Virus record (IMG/VR): IMGVR_UViG_3300028840_005764
Location: 1-64,000 of that record
Reading direction: 5' to 3' (one strand)
DNA from: a virus
Length of the DNA stretch: 64,000 nucleotides
In this document: one piece after another, positions 53,501 through 61,266 of the stretch
How the letters are laid out: each line of letters starts with the position of its first letter
How positions within the stretch are numbered: the first letter of the stretch is position 1
Position numbers and translations under genes: made by a program
Notes under the pieces: generated by a model
Told to the model about the DNA's origin: nothing
Seen by the model: the letters and a program-made list of their open reading frames with translations, nothing else
Databases searched by the model: none

Positions 53501-55077
53501 TGTCAACAAGAAGTTATTCTGCCAATAGTGTTAATGCTACAAGAACAATTTGCGAATTTACCGTACCACGCATTATTCAAGGTGCTGCGTCACCAGAAGA
53601 ATGCAAGCTGCGTATTGTGTCTACAGACGAATCTGGTGTTGGGAATGAAGACGGTAGCTATGACCTTCAACATTATGTGGGTGGTACAACTTGGACGTCA
53701 TTGGATACTTTGAACAACATAGACCCAAAAGGTGGGGCCACAGGTGTGTTCTGGGACATCATGGTCTTTCTTGTGCCGTCCATGATGACATCGGATTCGT
53801 ATCCACACGTGTCGGCCTACGCGCGCCTCTCAGGGTCAGCGGAGTGGTCCGTCATTGCTGAGGACGAGACAGTCAGTACATATACGGTGGCTAGTATCGT
53901 GGCTGATGTCAGAGCTGGTTCGATAGGTGGTTCTGGAGCCATCAATCAACAAGAAATCAAATTTCTTGGTTATACAGATACATGTTTTGTTGATCCAGCT
54001 ATTAATCCTGTTCGTGGTGAAAGTCTTTTTAGTGGTGAGCGGGTAAAGGCCACACATGGAATCGTGTATACGGTTGGCGGAGGTTTCAGTAGCAAAGGAG
54101 ATGAGTGGCATATCACAGATTTAGAAAGAAGTGATTATCCTGCGTCTAATGTCTTCGATCGTAAATCTGTTTTATGGGAAAGTGACGGTGACAATACTGA
54201 TAAAGAAGTAATAATAGACGCAGACCATGATGTTGAATTTAATTCGATTGTATTAACAGGTGTTAACACAAGATATATAGCTGTTCAGTCAAATGATACT
54301 GATAATTTTACAACACCCAATTTCTCTGTTGAAATTGATCTAGCAAAATATACTGATGTACCCATTGATAAAATAGTTAATCAAGATGATATGGTACGGT
54401 TGTATACTGTTGGCACTGGATTCCGTAGAGATGAGCTCCGAGACCAGCTGTTCATTACAGAAAATTCCAGTCACGGTTGTTTCCGTATCCGTGCAAATAG
54501 TGGCCGTTATTTATTTTATGAGACTGATACGGCAGCTTCTATACCAGTTGGAAATTGGTATATACATATACTTTCAGACAGTGTCGCTCTTAAACTTGTG
54601 AAGAGACATAAGGATAGATATTTCAGAATCATTTGCCGAAAGAGTGGTTACACATACCCAACACCAGAGGGCTATTTCAAGATTGGTCAATTTTCAGTTG
54701 GTATGTTTGACGACTTACAAGAGAATCCAGAACGCAATCGTGACGTTACATATCAAAATCACACGAAAACAGTCAAATCTCTTGGTGGATCGACAAGAAT
54801 GTTGCGCCAAGGACCTGTATCTAGAAATAGAAGAGTTTTGTTTTCTGCCATCAGTACAAATAAACGTGCTTTTGCCGAACAATTACGTAGAATTGTTGAA
54901 CATTGTGATGGCAGGTACCCTTTATTTTTCGTTGATGATATAGAAGAATATCAATTAACGTCATATGGCACATACTCTTTAAATGTTTTCCCATGTTACA
55001 TAGATAAAGATATAAGCATGCCACAGAATCCAGGGAATATAACTAATATAACATTACAGCTTAAGGAAGATATATAA
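50572..55077 (+). CDS. Large tail protein with Asp boxes and lectin-like domain (1501 aa)
   Basis: ATG 50572 overlaps the previous stop; GAGG lies upstream. The N-terminal third has two Asp boxes, TKNHGQTW (51274-51297) and SNDLGKSW (51502-51525), so it is probably a sialidase-like propeller. Then follow a copy of module B (51871-52179), a concanavalin-like domain (about 545-740, GVFGLGFCRQDEDSYYTVEI, FFNGDLIC), and further beta domains. The last 110 residues (RNRDVTYQNHTKTVK, AFAEQLRRIVEHCDGRYPLFF) form a helix-strand domain like the end of the preceding protein and of other distal tail proteins. Role: receptor binding or tail-tip scaffold. Confidence 0.62.
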   Translation: MVQTGFLHNRALHKLAAIHSEDTAEYKYAVESTSNINPAEENAAEFSIIDFDPTQDLEVHSTSPNTYYGMRVRNINGGPLIDKHSNYRYPVDVPDFALGTARFALVDYVNDCIDNKAKDEYWSFYNHSVISSLSSDRVKHSGHSDGEVLMCSFYKYAGNFYEIYVSVYNESTETWGAYILIDTIPRFLISAINIDCSPTFLTVPNLGTLLLYYSISQDAYGSLDYSAQNVTMAITKNHGQTWEKFGSFTLDPYHGKVVPSDVLLEWGCTVLKAIYHNNKIILGTMLQGTDSPGAPADDELRSQRILNIVYSNDLGKSWTTVPFEFVSASTLGGIPATSYNYGDSNNSGPANFGLGVEPQSDKVVVVLRSTGDEEIIENTEKIFFFYNIDDDLGQWGASTVGSRNYRLIDDFSENSLETRASGSLIAVTKSNLNDGDYFILNDGVNIATEFYFDVSGTYTPPSGVEIDISATATAQDVSDTIVSVVNGVGTLDITAINYGGTSTRVLFIADNYGSAANNKIIEYTNSTLNVDGMSGGITYPVLKYLIEDIDIGSTVTDTPSNWHVSGGYLVQDSYINDPSRAGGAGGTQLIYREHDDPTLNRTVGLHVDVKYFFDVFHTVGSGVFGLGFCRQDEDSYYTVEIDTTNIAYGICDMNIYLINGAIGTRTAISSSAQIPFNYISGDGAIDVIFEGDDTIRVFFNGDLICTATDNILRTGRIFLFCNGMAPIRFDNWGLLTNIERKNVIGTGADDGFSNIFPMVGSNIELVVDQYNQAWIAADIKSTHWGSTQFNSFGVAFNKFVLERDVERVEGKFLAKDTYSVKFHNSKYFNDDCGYYFSPHEFGLYPTHYDTTPTTRVFMEAFLWHKEEPVFYIRSGTDSSGTEELFLVQRAIYSTRTISPNFGSVYSAVPWTSDPEYSGWYLNGTYTDVDGWFIRTQQSTGWIEQSYVFDTDTFSTDGNRAMPVRYWDFYHRGFVFLMSTRSYSANSVNATRTICEFTVPRIIQGAASPEECKLRIVSTDESGVGNEDGSYDLQHYVGGTTWTSLDTLNNIDPKGGATGVFWDIMVFLVPSMMTSDSYPHVSAYARLSGSAEWSVIAEDETVSTYTVASIVADVRAGSIGGSGAINQQEIKFLGYTDTCFVDPAINPVRGESLFSGERVKATHGIVYTVGGGFSSKGDEWHITDLERSDYPASNVFDRKSVLWESDGDNTDKEVIIDADHDVEFNSIVLTGVNTRYIAVQSNDTDNFTTPNFSVEIDLAKYTDVPIDKIVNQDDMVRLYTVGTGFRRDELRDQLFITENSSHGCFRIRANSGRYLFYETDTAASIPVGNWYIHILSDSVALKLVKRHKDRYFRIICRKSGYTYPTPEGYFKIGQFSVGMFDDLQENPERNRDVTYQNHTKTVKSLGGSTRMLRQGPVSRNRRVLFSAISTNKRAFAEQLRRIVEHCDGRYPLFFVDDIEEYQLTSYGTYSLNVFPCYIDKDISMPQNPGNITNITLQLKEDI
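51871..52179 (+). repeat. Domain module B, copy 4
   Basis: About 103 residues opening DGDYFILNDGVNIATEFYFD, then GVEIDISATATAQDVSDTI and ending DGMSGG. It links this protein to the 2013-residue tail protein. Confidence 0.7.
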
Positions 55078-57788
55078 TGGAAGATTATAAAAACACAAGA
55101 ATATTACTAGACATAGATCTGATAGATAGGCACTATCGGTATTCAGATGTTGATGGCCCTGCGCACAAATACTCAACTTCTTCAAATGGTAATGTTATAG
55201 TAGAAGATGATATAATTTTATATAAAGGTTTAATAATGAATTCAGGTGATATAAAAAATTCATTCAATGTGACAACAAACAAACCATCTGTTGGCAACGT
55301 ATCGGTGTCTATATTTAATGAAGATAATTTACATCTAGGCAATCACCCTGTAGCAATAGAATCAGGGAATGCTTCTATAAAAATTATTAATAATGATGAT
55401 TATGAAGATATAATAAATTCATTTAGTGGAAAAATTGATTCGGTACAATGGGACAGAGAAATAATAAAATTTCAAATCAGAAGTGAAGAGATAACAATAT
55501 ATAGAAATGTTCCAGATATTGTCTTTGATGAGAAAACATTTCAAGACACACGCGTCATTGTAGATCCAAAATTTGTAGTTTCTGAAGGAATAATTATGCG
55601 GTTTGGCGAAACAGCTACACCAATATGGGGGTATGAGGATGATGACAGAATAGAAGTTCGATATGCCAAACGTATCACGCATCCAGAGCTCAAGGCGCCA
55701 GATGACTACTGGAAAGGCGCACGCATTGACTGTGTTGATGCTAGTGGTACGATAGCCGATCCAGAGAGCAGCAATTTTGCTATAGGCGAGTTTGCAGTAG
55801 CTATTCGCTCGGCAGATGATTATATTGTATTGCCAACAGTTTTAGATCGTTATTATATGTACACTTTTATTGATAAAAATCTACGCGAACATGGAAACGA
55901 CGCGACTGGCGGAAACGCTCCATCCGCGCCATATGAAATGCATAGTGTTTTAAATAATACAATGTCCAATGCCTGGAAAGCAGATACGGTATTGATAAAA
56001 AATGGTGGTTTTGATGTTGATGCGGAATGGACTAAGGGCGTAGGTTGGTCCATAGGCAGTGGTGTGGCAACCTGTACACCAACAGTTGGTTCTACTGATT
56101 TAGCATATAATGATACAACTATGTTTGAAGAAGGAGCTATATATATAGTTGAATTTGATTTGCTTAGTTTTACACAAGGCCGTATATCAGTACATATCAA
56201 TGGTGTTCCAGTTGGTGCCGACTTTTCTACTACAATCAGATATCTGGCTCCGGGCATTAGCGGCAGATACAAGATGCGAATCAAGGCTGGAGCCCAGACC
56301 GGTGGCGCTACAGACGGCTTGCGCTTCTACACGGGGCCGTGGGGTGGTTTCGAATTCGGTGGTTCGATTGATAACGTGACGGTCAACAAAACCGACACCG
56401 CCAAGTTCTTGATCACCAGGAAACCTGTGCCTGAGAATGCCGACAGCGTTGGTAAGCCGTTCCCCATTGTCTACGGCCACGTAGAGAAGATGTACGCGGT
56501 CTGGGCCATTAGCGCTAAGAGCACGCGTCAGAACTCGTTGTCGGCTGGTGACGACCTGTATGTGATTGCTGGGCACAAAATCTACGATCGCAGTCCCACG
56601 GAGGTCAGAGTCTATTTTGGACTTGATGAGAACGCGCAGGGCATGAACTACAAGCACGGGTCGTTGGACTACGTACCAAACCCATTACCACGTAGCATCT
56701 CTGAGATTGATCCGTGGCACGAAGGCAACCTGACAGGCGATACGCAGCCAACAGTTACTAGCAAGTATGACTTGCGCTCAGGAGACCCGTCAAAAGACGT
56801 ATGTCCGTTCCACAAGCTCGTGGAGGTCACGACCAACTACGGCGATGTGGTGACAGCTATCAAGCTGCGTGGAGACGAGTACACAGGTTGGTTTGATGGC
56901 AACGAACTACCGCCAGTTGAGGTTGGAGACGGCGACCTGCCAGGAATAAATGGCCAACCTCAGTTCCCAATACGTTATGGGCTTGGTAATAGTAAGATAT
57001 ATGTCTCGTTTCGAGGCATGGAAGATACCACAGGTGTTATTACTGGTATCCCAAATTCTCTCATTGAGCACCCAGTAGACATCATCAAACATTTTCTCTT
57101 GCATTATACGAATATCAACAATGACAGATCAAAGATCAACGATCAGACTTTCGCTGATGCCAAAGCCAGACTAGAGAATTGGCGTTTCGGCGCGGCGATC
57201 ACAGATATAGCAGATGGCAAGAAAATTCTTGAGCGTTTGACAGGTCAGTGCAAAGCCAACTGGCAGTGGAAGAACGGTGTATTTAATATTAGCGTATTAG
57301 ACTTAGAAAATCGTGATCCTGTATTTTTTATTAATGAACGCGAACACTTTGTTGGGAAACAGAGTTGGTCAAGACCTAAGCTTTCTGGAATGTATAATGA
57401 CTTTATAATGAAATATGGTTTCAATTCTATAAAGAATGAGTATGACCGTGTTGTAGTACGGAATAAATCAAATGATCAGCTATGCCGCAATATGTATTCA
57501 GAGTATGGTGTAATAAGATCACTTAAAGAGATACTTTGTCCTGACATATTTGATTCCTTCACGGCAAATAAATTGATGGATCACTATGTATTACTGTATG
57601 CAATCCAAAGGCATACGTTTACGACCAATCTTCGGTATTCAGAAGATACCAGGGAAATTCAACCAGGCTCAGTAGTTAGTATTACTTTTGTTGACGTTGA
57701 TGACGTGGAAACGACTGAAACGTATTTGGCTACTTCAATTAGTATGAAGAGAGATTCCTTCAAAGCTTCGTTTTTAGAATTACCATAA
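55077..57788 (+). CDS. Tail hub-like protein (903 aa)
   Basis: ATG 55077 overlaps the stop of the previous gene (TAATG). The N terminus (about 1-120) has LLDIDLIDRHYRYSDVDG and SFSGKIDSVQWDREIIKFQI, a pattern of hub or baseplate proteins that start with strand-rich receptor-like segments. A jellyroll insert is at about 300-420. The C-terminal ~260 residues are hub-like: FHDAKARLENWRFG-type helix (FADAKARLENWRFGAAI), a KANWQWKNGVFNISVLD strand, and a final TREIQPGSVVSITFVDVDD segment. This is the last virion gene before the terminator, the usual place for the hub that anchors the tape measure protein. Bases about 56230-56950 are far more GC-rich than the rest. Confidence 0.65.
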   Translation: MEDYKNTRILLDIDLIDRHYRYSDVDGPAHKYSTSSNGNVIVEDDIILYKGLIMNSGDIKNSFNVTTNKPSVGNVSVSIFNEDNLHLGNHPVAIESGNASIKIINNDDYEDIINSFSGKIDSVQWDREIIKFQIRSEEITIYRNVPDIVFDEKTFQDTRVIVDPKFVVSEGIIMRFGETATPIWGYEDDDRIEVRYAKRITHPELKAPDDYWKGARIDCVDASGTIADPESSNFAIGEFAVAIRSADDYIVLPTVLDRYYMYTFIDKNLREHGNDATGGNAPSAPYEMHSVLNNTMSNAWKADTVLIKNGGFDVDAEWTKGVGWSIGSGVATCTPTVGSTDLAYNDTTMFEEGAIYIVEFDLLSFTQGRISVHINGVPVGADFSTTIRYLAPGISGRYKMRIKAGAQTGGATDGLRFYTGPWGGFEFGGSIDNVTVNKTDTAKFLITRKPVPENADSVGKPFPIVYGHVEKMYAVWAISAKSTRQNSLSAGDDLYVIAGHKIYDRSPTEVRVYFGLDENAQGMNYKHGSLDYVPNPLPRSISEIDPWHEGNLTGDTQPTVTSKYDLRSGDPSKDVCPFHKLVEVTTNYGDVVTAIKLRGDEYTGWFDGNELPPVEVGDGDLPGINGQPQFPIRYGLGNSKIYVSFRGMEDTTGVITGIPNSLIEHPVDIIKHFLLHYTNINNDRSKINDQTFADAKARLENWRFGAAITDIADGKKILERLTGQCKANWQWKNGVFNISVLDLENRDPVFFINEREHFVGKQSWSRPKLSGMYNDFIMKYGFNSIKNEYDRVVVRNKSNDQLCRNMYSEYGVIRSLKEILCPDIFDSFTANKLMDHYVLLYAIQRHTFTTNLRYSEDTREIQPGSVVSITFVDVDDVETTETYLATSISMKRDSFKASFLELP

Positions 57789-57795
57789 TTGGCAT

Positions 57796-57821
57796 TAGCT
57801 GTCATGCAGCTAGCACTTTTT
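57796..57821 (+). terminator. Rho-independent terminator of the virion operon
   Basis: TAGCTG (57796-57801) and CAGCTA (57807-57812) pair around a 5-base loop and are followed by GCAC and five T residues (57817-57821). It lies 8 bases after the hub gene stop and closes the late operon. Confidence 0.7.
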
Positions 57822-57902
57822 CTTCTAGCAGGGAAATAAGCTATTATTATACTGTATTATTATGAGACAGAAGTGGTGGTTTCCAGCACAGATCACCTAA
57901 AA

Positions 57903-57921
57903 TTGTATCAAAATGATACAA
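57903..57921. promoter_or_regulatory. Operator-like inverted repeat
   Basis: TTGTATC (57903-57909) and GATACAA (57915-57921) are perfect 7-base complements around AAAAT, the size of a typical repressor operator. No known binding protein is recognised. Confidence 0.5.
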
Positions 57922-58072
57922 AAACTGTATGGCACGAACTTTTCAAATTTTTTTTTCGATTTTCTCGCAATTTTTTTTCTTGTGTAACTGGATGCAATCA
58001 TTACGAAAGTGAAAAAATTTTTGTTTACAGTTGACACAGAAATATTTTTCCCCCTTAAGAACCCCCGACACT

Positions 58073-58085
58073 CGCGGTTACCGCG
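58073..58085. promoter_or_regulatory. Short perfect inverted repeat
   Basis: CGCGGT, one T, ACCGCG (58073-58085) forms a 6+6 perfect palindrome just downstream of a TTGACA at 58031-58036. It may be an operator. Confidence 0.4.
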
Positions 58086-58146
58086 TTCATCAGTTGCAAG
58101 AAAGCCGCAAACCGTCAACCACCCAACAGCTCAAAGCGATCACATT

Positions 58147-58198
58147 GGGGCATCGCCCCTTTTACTCGATGACGAGGGCGAAGCCCGAGGAATCGAGT
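58147..58198 (+). terminator. Two adjacent GC-rich hairpins
   Basis: GGGGC-ATC-GCCCC (58147-58159) is followed by TTTT, like a terminator. Directly after it ACTCGAT (58164-58170) pairs with ATCGAGT (58192-58198), enclosing GGGC-GAA-GCCC (58176-58186). Together they could stop transcription or form a structured leader. Confidence 0.5.
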
Positions 58199-58200
58199 AG

Positions 58201-58353
58201 GTGACGTACGTTACTCAGTCATCCACTTCTCGTACATCTCGTTCAATGAACCAGAATCCAGGGGTGATCGTCGTCAACGTTAATGGCGTACTGCGCCTAG
58301 GCCAACCCCATGACAGCCAGGCCATTCTCCCTTCTGTCGAAGGGAGAGAATGA
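58201..58353 (+). other. Possible 50-codon leader ORF, weak
   Basis: GTG 58201 opens a frame to TGA 58351-58353, with GAGGA about 10 bases before; an ATG at 58246 is in frame (MNQNPGVIVVNVNGVLRL). Its end overlaps the hairpin at 58326-58347. Coding status is doubtful and it may be chance. Confidence 0.2.
58326..58347 (+). terminator. Nine-base hairpin upstream of the helicase gene
   Basis: TCTCCCTTC (58326-58334) pairs fully with GAAGGGAGA (58339-58347) around loop TGTC. It is not directly followed by T residues, so it may be an attenuator or an RNA processing site. Confidence 0.4.
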
Positions 58354-58450
58354 CCCACCTGTCTTTCTTAAGAAAAAAATCTTTCTTGGCCGCGGATTTT
58401 TGTGTCGAATTTTTCACCAATTTTTATACGTTTTGCGGTAGATATGCGTC

Positions 58451-59950
58451 ATGAGCAAACGTTTCACTATCTATGTGTCGCCATCAGAATGTTCGATCGA
58501 GCCACAACTTCCCATTCGTGTCGTGCGTGCCATCAATAAAGTCACGTCGTTTGAGTTGCCAGGAGCTTGGGTTTCTGGTTTTGGACCGCGAAGGAGATAC
58601 TTGTTTTCGCAGGCTAAGCAGAAATTTCCGGTCGGGCTTCTGAAACGCGTGCGTAGAACAATAAAGAAAAATGGGTATAGAACTAAGACAATTGATTATA
58701 GAGATGAAGTAGATGTTGATGAAGATCAATTATCAGATGTGATTGATAGCCTTGATAGAATACCGAGATGGTATCAAGTAGAAGGTATTGTATCAGGTAT
58801 CAAATATCCATATGGATTATTTTGGTGGCCAACTGGTTCAGGAAAAACCACGCTTTTTAGTGTGTTGTTATTATGCTATGACATCCCCTCCCTTATCCTA
58901 ACTCACAGGCGTGAGTTGCTATACCAATTGAAGTCTCAGATTTCCGCCATTACAGACCATGAAGTTGGAATCATTGGTGACGGAAAATGGAAACCCAAAA
59001 AGTGGACTGTTGGTATCGTAAATAGTTTTATAAATAAAGGCTCGATACGAGACACACGTGTTAAAGAATATTTGAACACTGTTGAGTATTTGATTATAGA
59101 TGAGTGTCATCATTTGGGCGCAAGTACATGGATCAATATAGCCAGAGGATGTAGAAATACCAAAGCTCGTCATGGTTTCTCTGGGACATGTTTCAGAACA
59201 GACAATGCAGACCTCTTACTTCTGGCACATACCGGAGATGTGATTAGTAAATTCACTACAAGTTATATGATAGACAATGGTTGGTTGTCTAGGCCGCATA
59301 TATACTCAGATGAAATAAATTACAAAGGGGAGACTGGTTCTGGTAGTAGTTGGCACACAGTACAGAAAGAACTCATTGTCGATAATCTGATAAGAAATCT
59401 GAAAGGTTGTAAGTTTATATACGATAATTATTGTAAGAATTTACAAGTATTGGTTATGGTAAATCGTATTGCACACGGTCATGTGCTTCGTTCAATGCTG
59501 CAGGGCGAATATGGTGTTGAAGGTCGCGATATTAGATTCATGACTGGCAGCGAGGCGTGGAATGTCAGAGAAAAGGCGCTTGAGGATTATCGTTCTGGGG
59601 TATATCCAATATTGATAGGGACTTCGATTTATGACGAGGGTATTGATTTACCAACCGTTGGCGCGGCGGCGAATATGGCTGGTGGTGATAGTGATATCAA
59701 AACCACACAGCGTCTTGGCCGCGCGATACGCAAGGTACCTACCCCTGGCGAGGCTGATGTAGATCCTGATACGGAACAAACAGTCAACTACTACGATCCT
59801 TTTGATAAGGGTCACGCATTTGTCAGAAAACACAGCAAACACAGACACGCAGTATATGAAAATGAAAAAGCCTTTGTTAAGTGTGGTGCATGGGGAGAAT
59901 CAATTGATAAAAAGACATCCAAGACCAAAGCTTCCAAAAAAAGATGTTGA
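58451..59950 (+). CDS. Superfamily II DNA helicase (UvsW-like)
   Basis: This 499-residue ATP-driven helicase has motif I (Walker A) PTGSGKTT at residues 127-134, motif Ia around THRREL, motif II DECHH (217-221), motif III SGT (244-246), and a late QRLGRAIRK motif VI near residue 430. The N-terminal ~100 residues form a small accessory domain with DNA-binding-like basic patches, like T4 UvsW, which unwinds branched DNA and drives fork reversal and recombination repair. The start ATG 58451 has only a weak ribosome site. It leads the replication operon; the next frame overlaps its 3' end. Confidence 0.88.
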   Translation: MSKRFTIYVSPSECSIEPQLPIRVVRAINKVTSFELPGAWVSGFGPRRRYLFSQAKQKFPVGLLKRVRRTIKKNGYRTKTIDYRDEVDVDEDQLSDVIDSLDRIPRWYQVEGIVSGIKYPYGLFWWPTGSGKTTLFSVLLLCYDIPSLILTHRRELLYQLKSQISAITDHEVGIIGDGKWKPKKWTVGIVNSFINKGSIRDTRVKEYLNTVEYLIIDECHHLGASTWINIARGCRNTKARHGFSGTCFRTDNADLLLLAHTGDVISKFTTSYMIDNGWLSRPHIYSDEINYKGETGSGSSWHTVQKELIVDNLIRNLKGCKFIYDNYCKNLQVLVMVNRIAHGHVLRSMLQGEYGVEGRDIRFMTGSEAWNVREKALEDYRSGVYPILIGTSIYDEGIDLPTVGAAANMAGGDSDIKTTQRLGRAIRKVPTPGEADVDPDTEQTVNYYDPFDKGHAFVRKHSKHRHAVYENEKAFVKCGAWGESIDKKTSKTKASKKRC

Positions 59951-60443
59951 AGAAGCGACAACAGGTAGTGTTGTTGATTTTTCAAAGATCAGACAAGCAT
60001 CTAAAAATCGCAAAAAACAAAAGTTATCAGAGGCACGAAATGCTAAGGTAATAATGTCTCAATTGAAGAAAATGTTTCAAGAATTACATGAAGAAATATT
60101 TGGTACACAGTTTCCATTCAAAGGAAAAACTCATTTTGTTACTGTGCGAACTAAAGGGAAGTTGATCAGGAGACGTTATCGTTCTGATAGCTCTGTGTTA
60201 TATGAGATATATAAATATAATAAGGCTATCTACGGTATAGATTTAGATGATTTTAAAAGATTTCTATTATATGTGTTTAATACAATTGAAAATACTACTA
60301 TCAAAAATGTAAGGCAAGTTATGTCAGTGTTGTCTGATGAATCTGATAAATATTTCATAGAAAAATACAAACGCCAAATAGGCAAAAGAAAACTAAAGAA
60401 ACAAATGAGAAGAGTTGAAGAGGATGCAAAGTTTTTTGAGTGA
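59856..60443 (+). CDS. Unknown basic protein between helicase and loader genes
   Basis: The start is uncertain. ATG 59856 lies inside the helicase gene without a ribosome site; ATG 60054 has TAAGG just before it and would give 129 residues. Bases 59951-60053 are still protein-like (DFSKIRQASKNRKKQKL), which favours the longer form. The product is Lys/Arg-rich and helical: KGKTHFVTVRTKGKLIRRRYR, then SVLYEIYKYNKAIYGIDL and a basic C terminus. A nucleic-acid binding role fits composition. Its stop overlaps the next gene. Given start 60054 the coding region is 60054-60443. Confidence 0.5.
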   Translation: MKMKKPLLSVVHGENQLIKRHPRPKLPKKDVEEATTGSVVDFSKIRQASKNRKKQKLSEARNAKVIMSQLKKMFQELHEEIFGTQFPFKGKTHFVTVRTKGKLIRRRYRSDSSVLYEIYKYNKAIYGIDLDDFKRFLLYVFNTIENTTIKNVRQVMSVLSDESDKYFIEKYKRQIGKRKLKKQMRRVEEDAKFFE

Positions 60444-61266
60444 AGATAAGGATGAATGTAGGGTTTCACTGGTATCGCAACAAGCAGCGAAACTCAAAAC
60501 AGAACTCATCGGTAGTTGCCAACGATGTGATGGAAGAGGACGTATATTAACTCCATATTTTTCTGAACAAACTCTATCGTTGAGAACATTTCCTTGTAAA
60601 TGTTATAGAAGATTTATTTATTTATTCGATATGATGGTTTCAGGAGTATCTTATGAAATGGCGCGTGAAATAATAGATATAAAATGGGAAGACACAGAAG
60701 TTGTGGAATTAGATATATTCGCTGGCAAAGAATATCCACGTGGTAAAACACAATTGTATGCAGATAACTTATCTCCGTACATGAAGAACATGGAAAAGGT
60801 TATTGATAGAGGATACAGTTTTCTATTTATAGGTGTCAACAATACTGGAAAAACTTTTGCGTCAATGAAAGTATTACATCATTTCCTTAAATATAAGCAT
60901 AGCGGACATTTTATAAAGTTTCGCAAATTGATGAAGCTTATTAATGATTCATTTCAAAGCGATAAAAAAGGTAGATTTTCCAGAGATTTATTGAATGAGA
61001 TTGCTAATGTCGATTTATTAATTATAGATGAGTTTGGTAAGGAGACAGGCAAAAGAGAACATATCGCAGCAGAGGCTGAAGAGTTGCTTAAAGATCGTGA
61101 TATGGCTAGAAAGCCCACTATTGTGATAACGAATAATACTTATAAAGAATTGCAAGAACTTTATACAATGAATATTGTAGGTGCATTCATAAGAAATTAT
61201 AGAGCATTATTATTTAATCCCAAAAAGAATTTTAGAAAGCTCGCCAGAGAAGATTGGTATAAATAA
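60424..61266 (+). CDS. dnaC-like: DnaC-like replicative helicase loader
   Basis: ATG 60424 has AGAAGAG 9 bases before it and overlaps the previous gene by 20 bases; TTG 60415 is rejected. The 280-residue AAA+ ATPase has Walker A GVNNTGKT (137-144), Walker B LLIIDEFG (198-205), and a TNN sensor motif near 236-238. Before the ATPase there is a Cys cluster, CQRC (32-35) with CKC (58-60), which may bind zinc, as in several phage DnaC-like proteins. It should load the DnaB-like helicase encoded next door; stop and start overlap (TAATG at 61264). Confidence 0.85.
   Translation: MQSFLSEDKDECRVSLVSQQAAKLKTELIGSCQRCDGRGRILTPYFSEQTLSLRTFPCKCYRRFIYLFDMMVSGVSYEMAREIIDIKWEDTEVVELDIFAGKEYPRGKTQLYADNLSPYMKNMEKVIDRGYSFLFIGVNNTGKTFASMKVLHHFLKYKHSGHFIKFRKLMKLINDSFQSDKKGRFSRDLLNEIANVDLLIIDEFGKETGKREHIAAEAEELLKDRDMARKPTIVITNNTYKELQELYTMNIVGAFIRNYRALLFNPKKNFRKLAREDWYK

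Larger units (their letters stand above)
57822..58450 (+). other. Control region between virion and replication operons
   Basis: This 629-base stretch is the only long non-coding interval. It holds two long T tracts (near 57946-57954 and 57971-57978), inverted repeats at 57903-57921 and 58073-58085, a pair of GC-rich hairpins (58147-58198), a strong hairpin at 58326-58347, an 8-base direct repeat TCTTTCTT (58362-58369 and 58380-58387) and one perfect TTGACA (58031-58036) without a good -10 box. It probably carries regulation or promoters for the replication genes and might hold a replication origin; no promoter is certain. Confidence 0.6.

Noticed and set aside
58031-58059. Sigma-70 promoter from TTGACA
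   Set aside because: No acceptable -10 box at 16-18 bases spacing (CTTAAG at 17), so not called as a promoter.
58009-58200. 63-residue frame in the control region starting with GTG
   Set aside because: Start lies in an AT tract without ribosome site and the frame ends inside the hairpin pair; likely chance.
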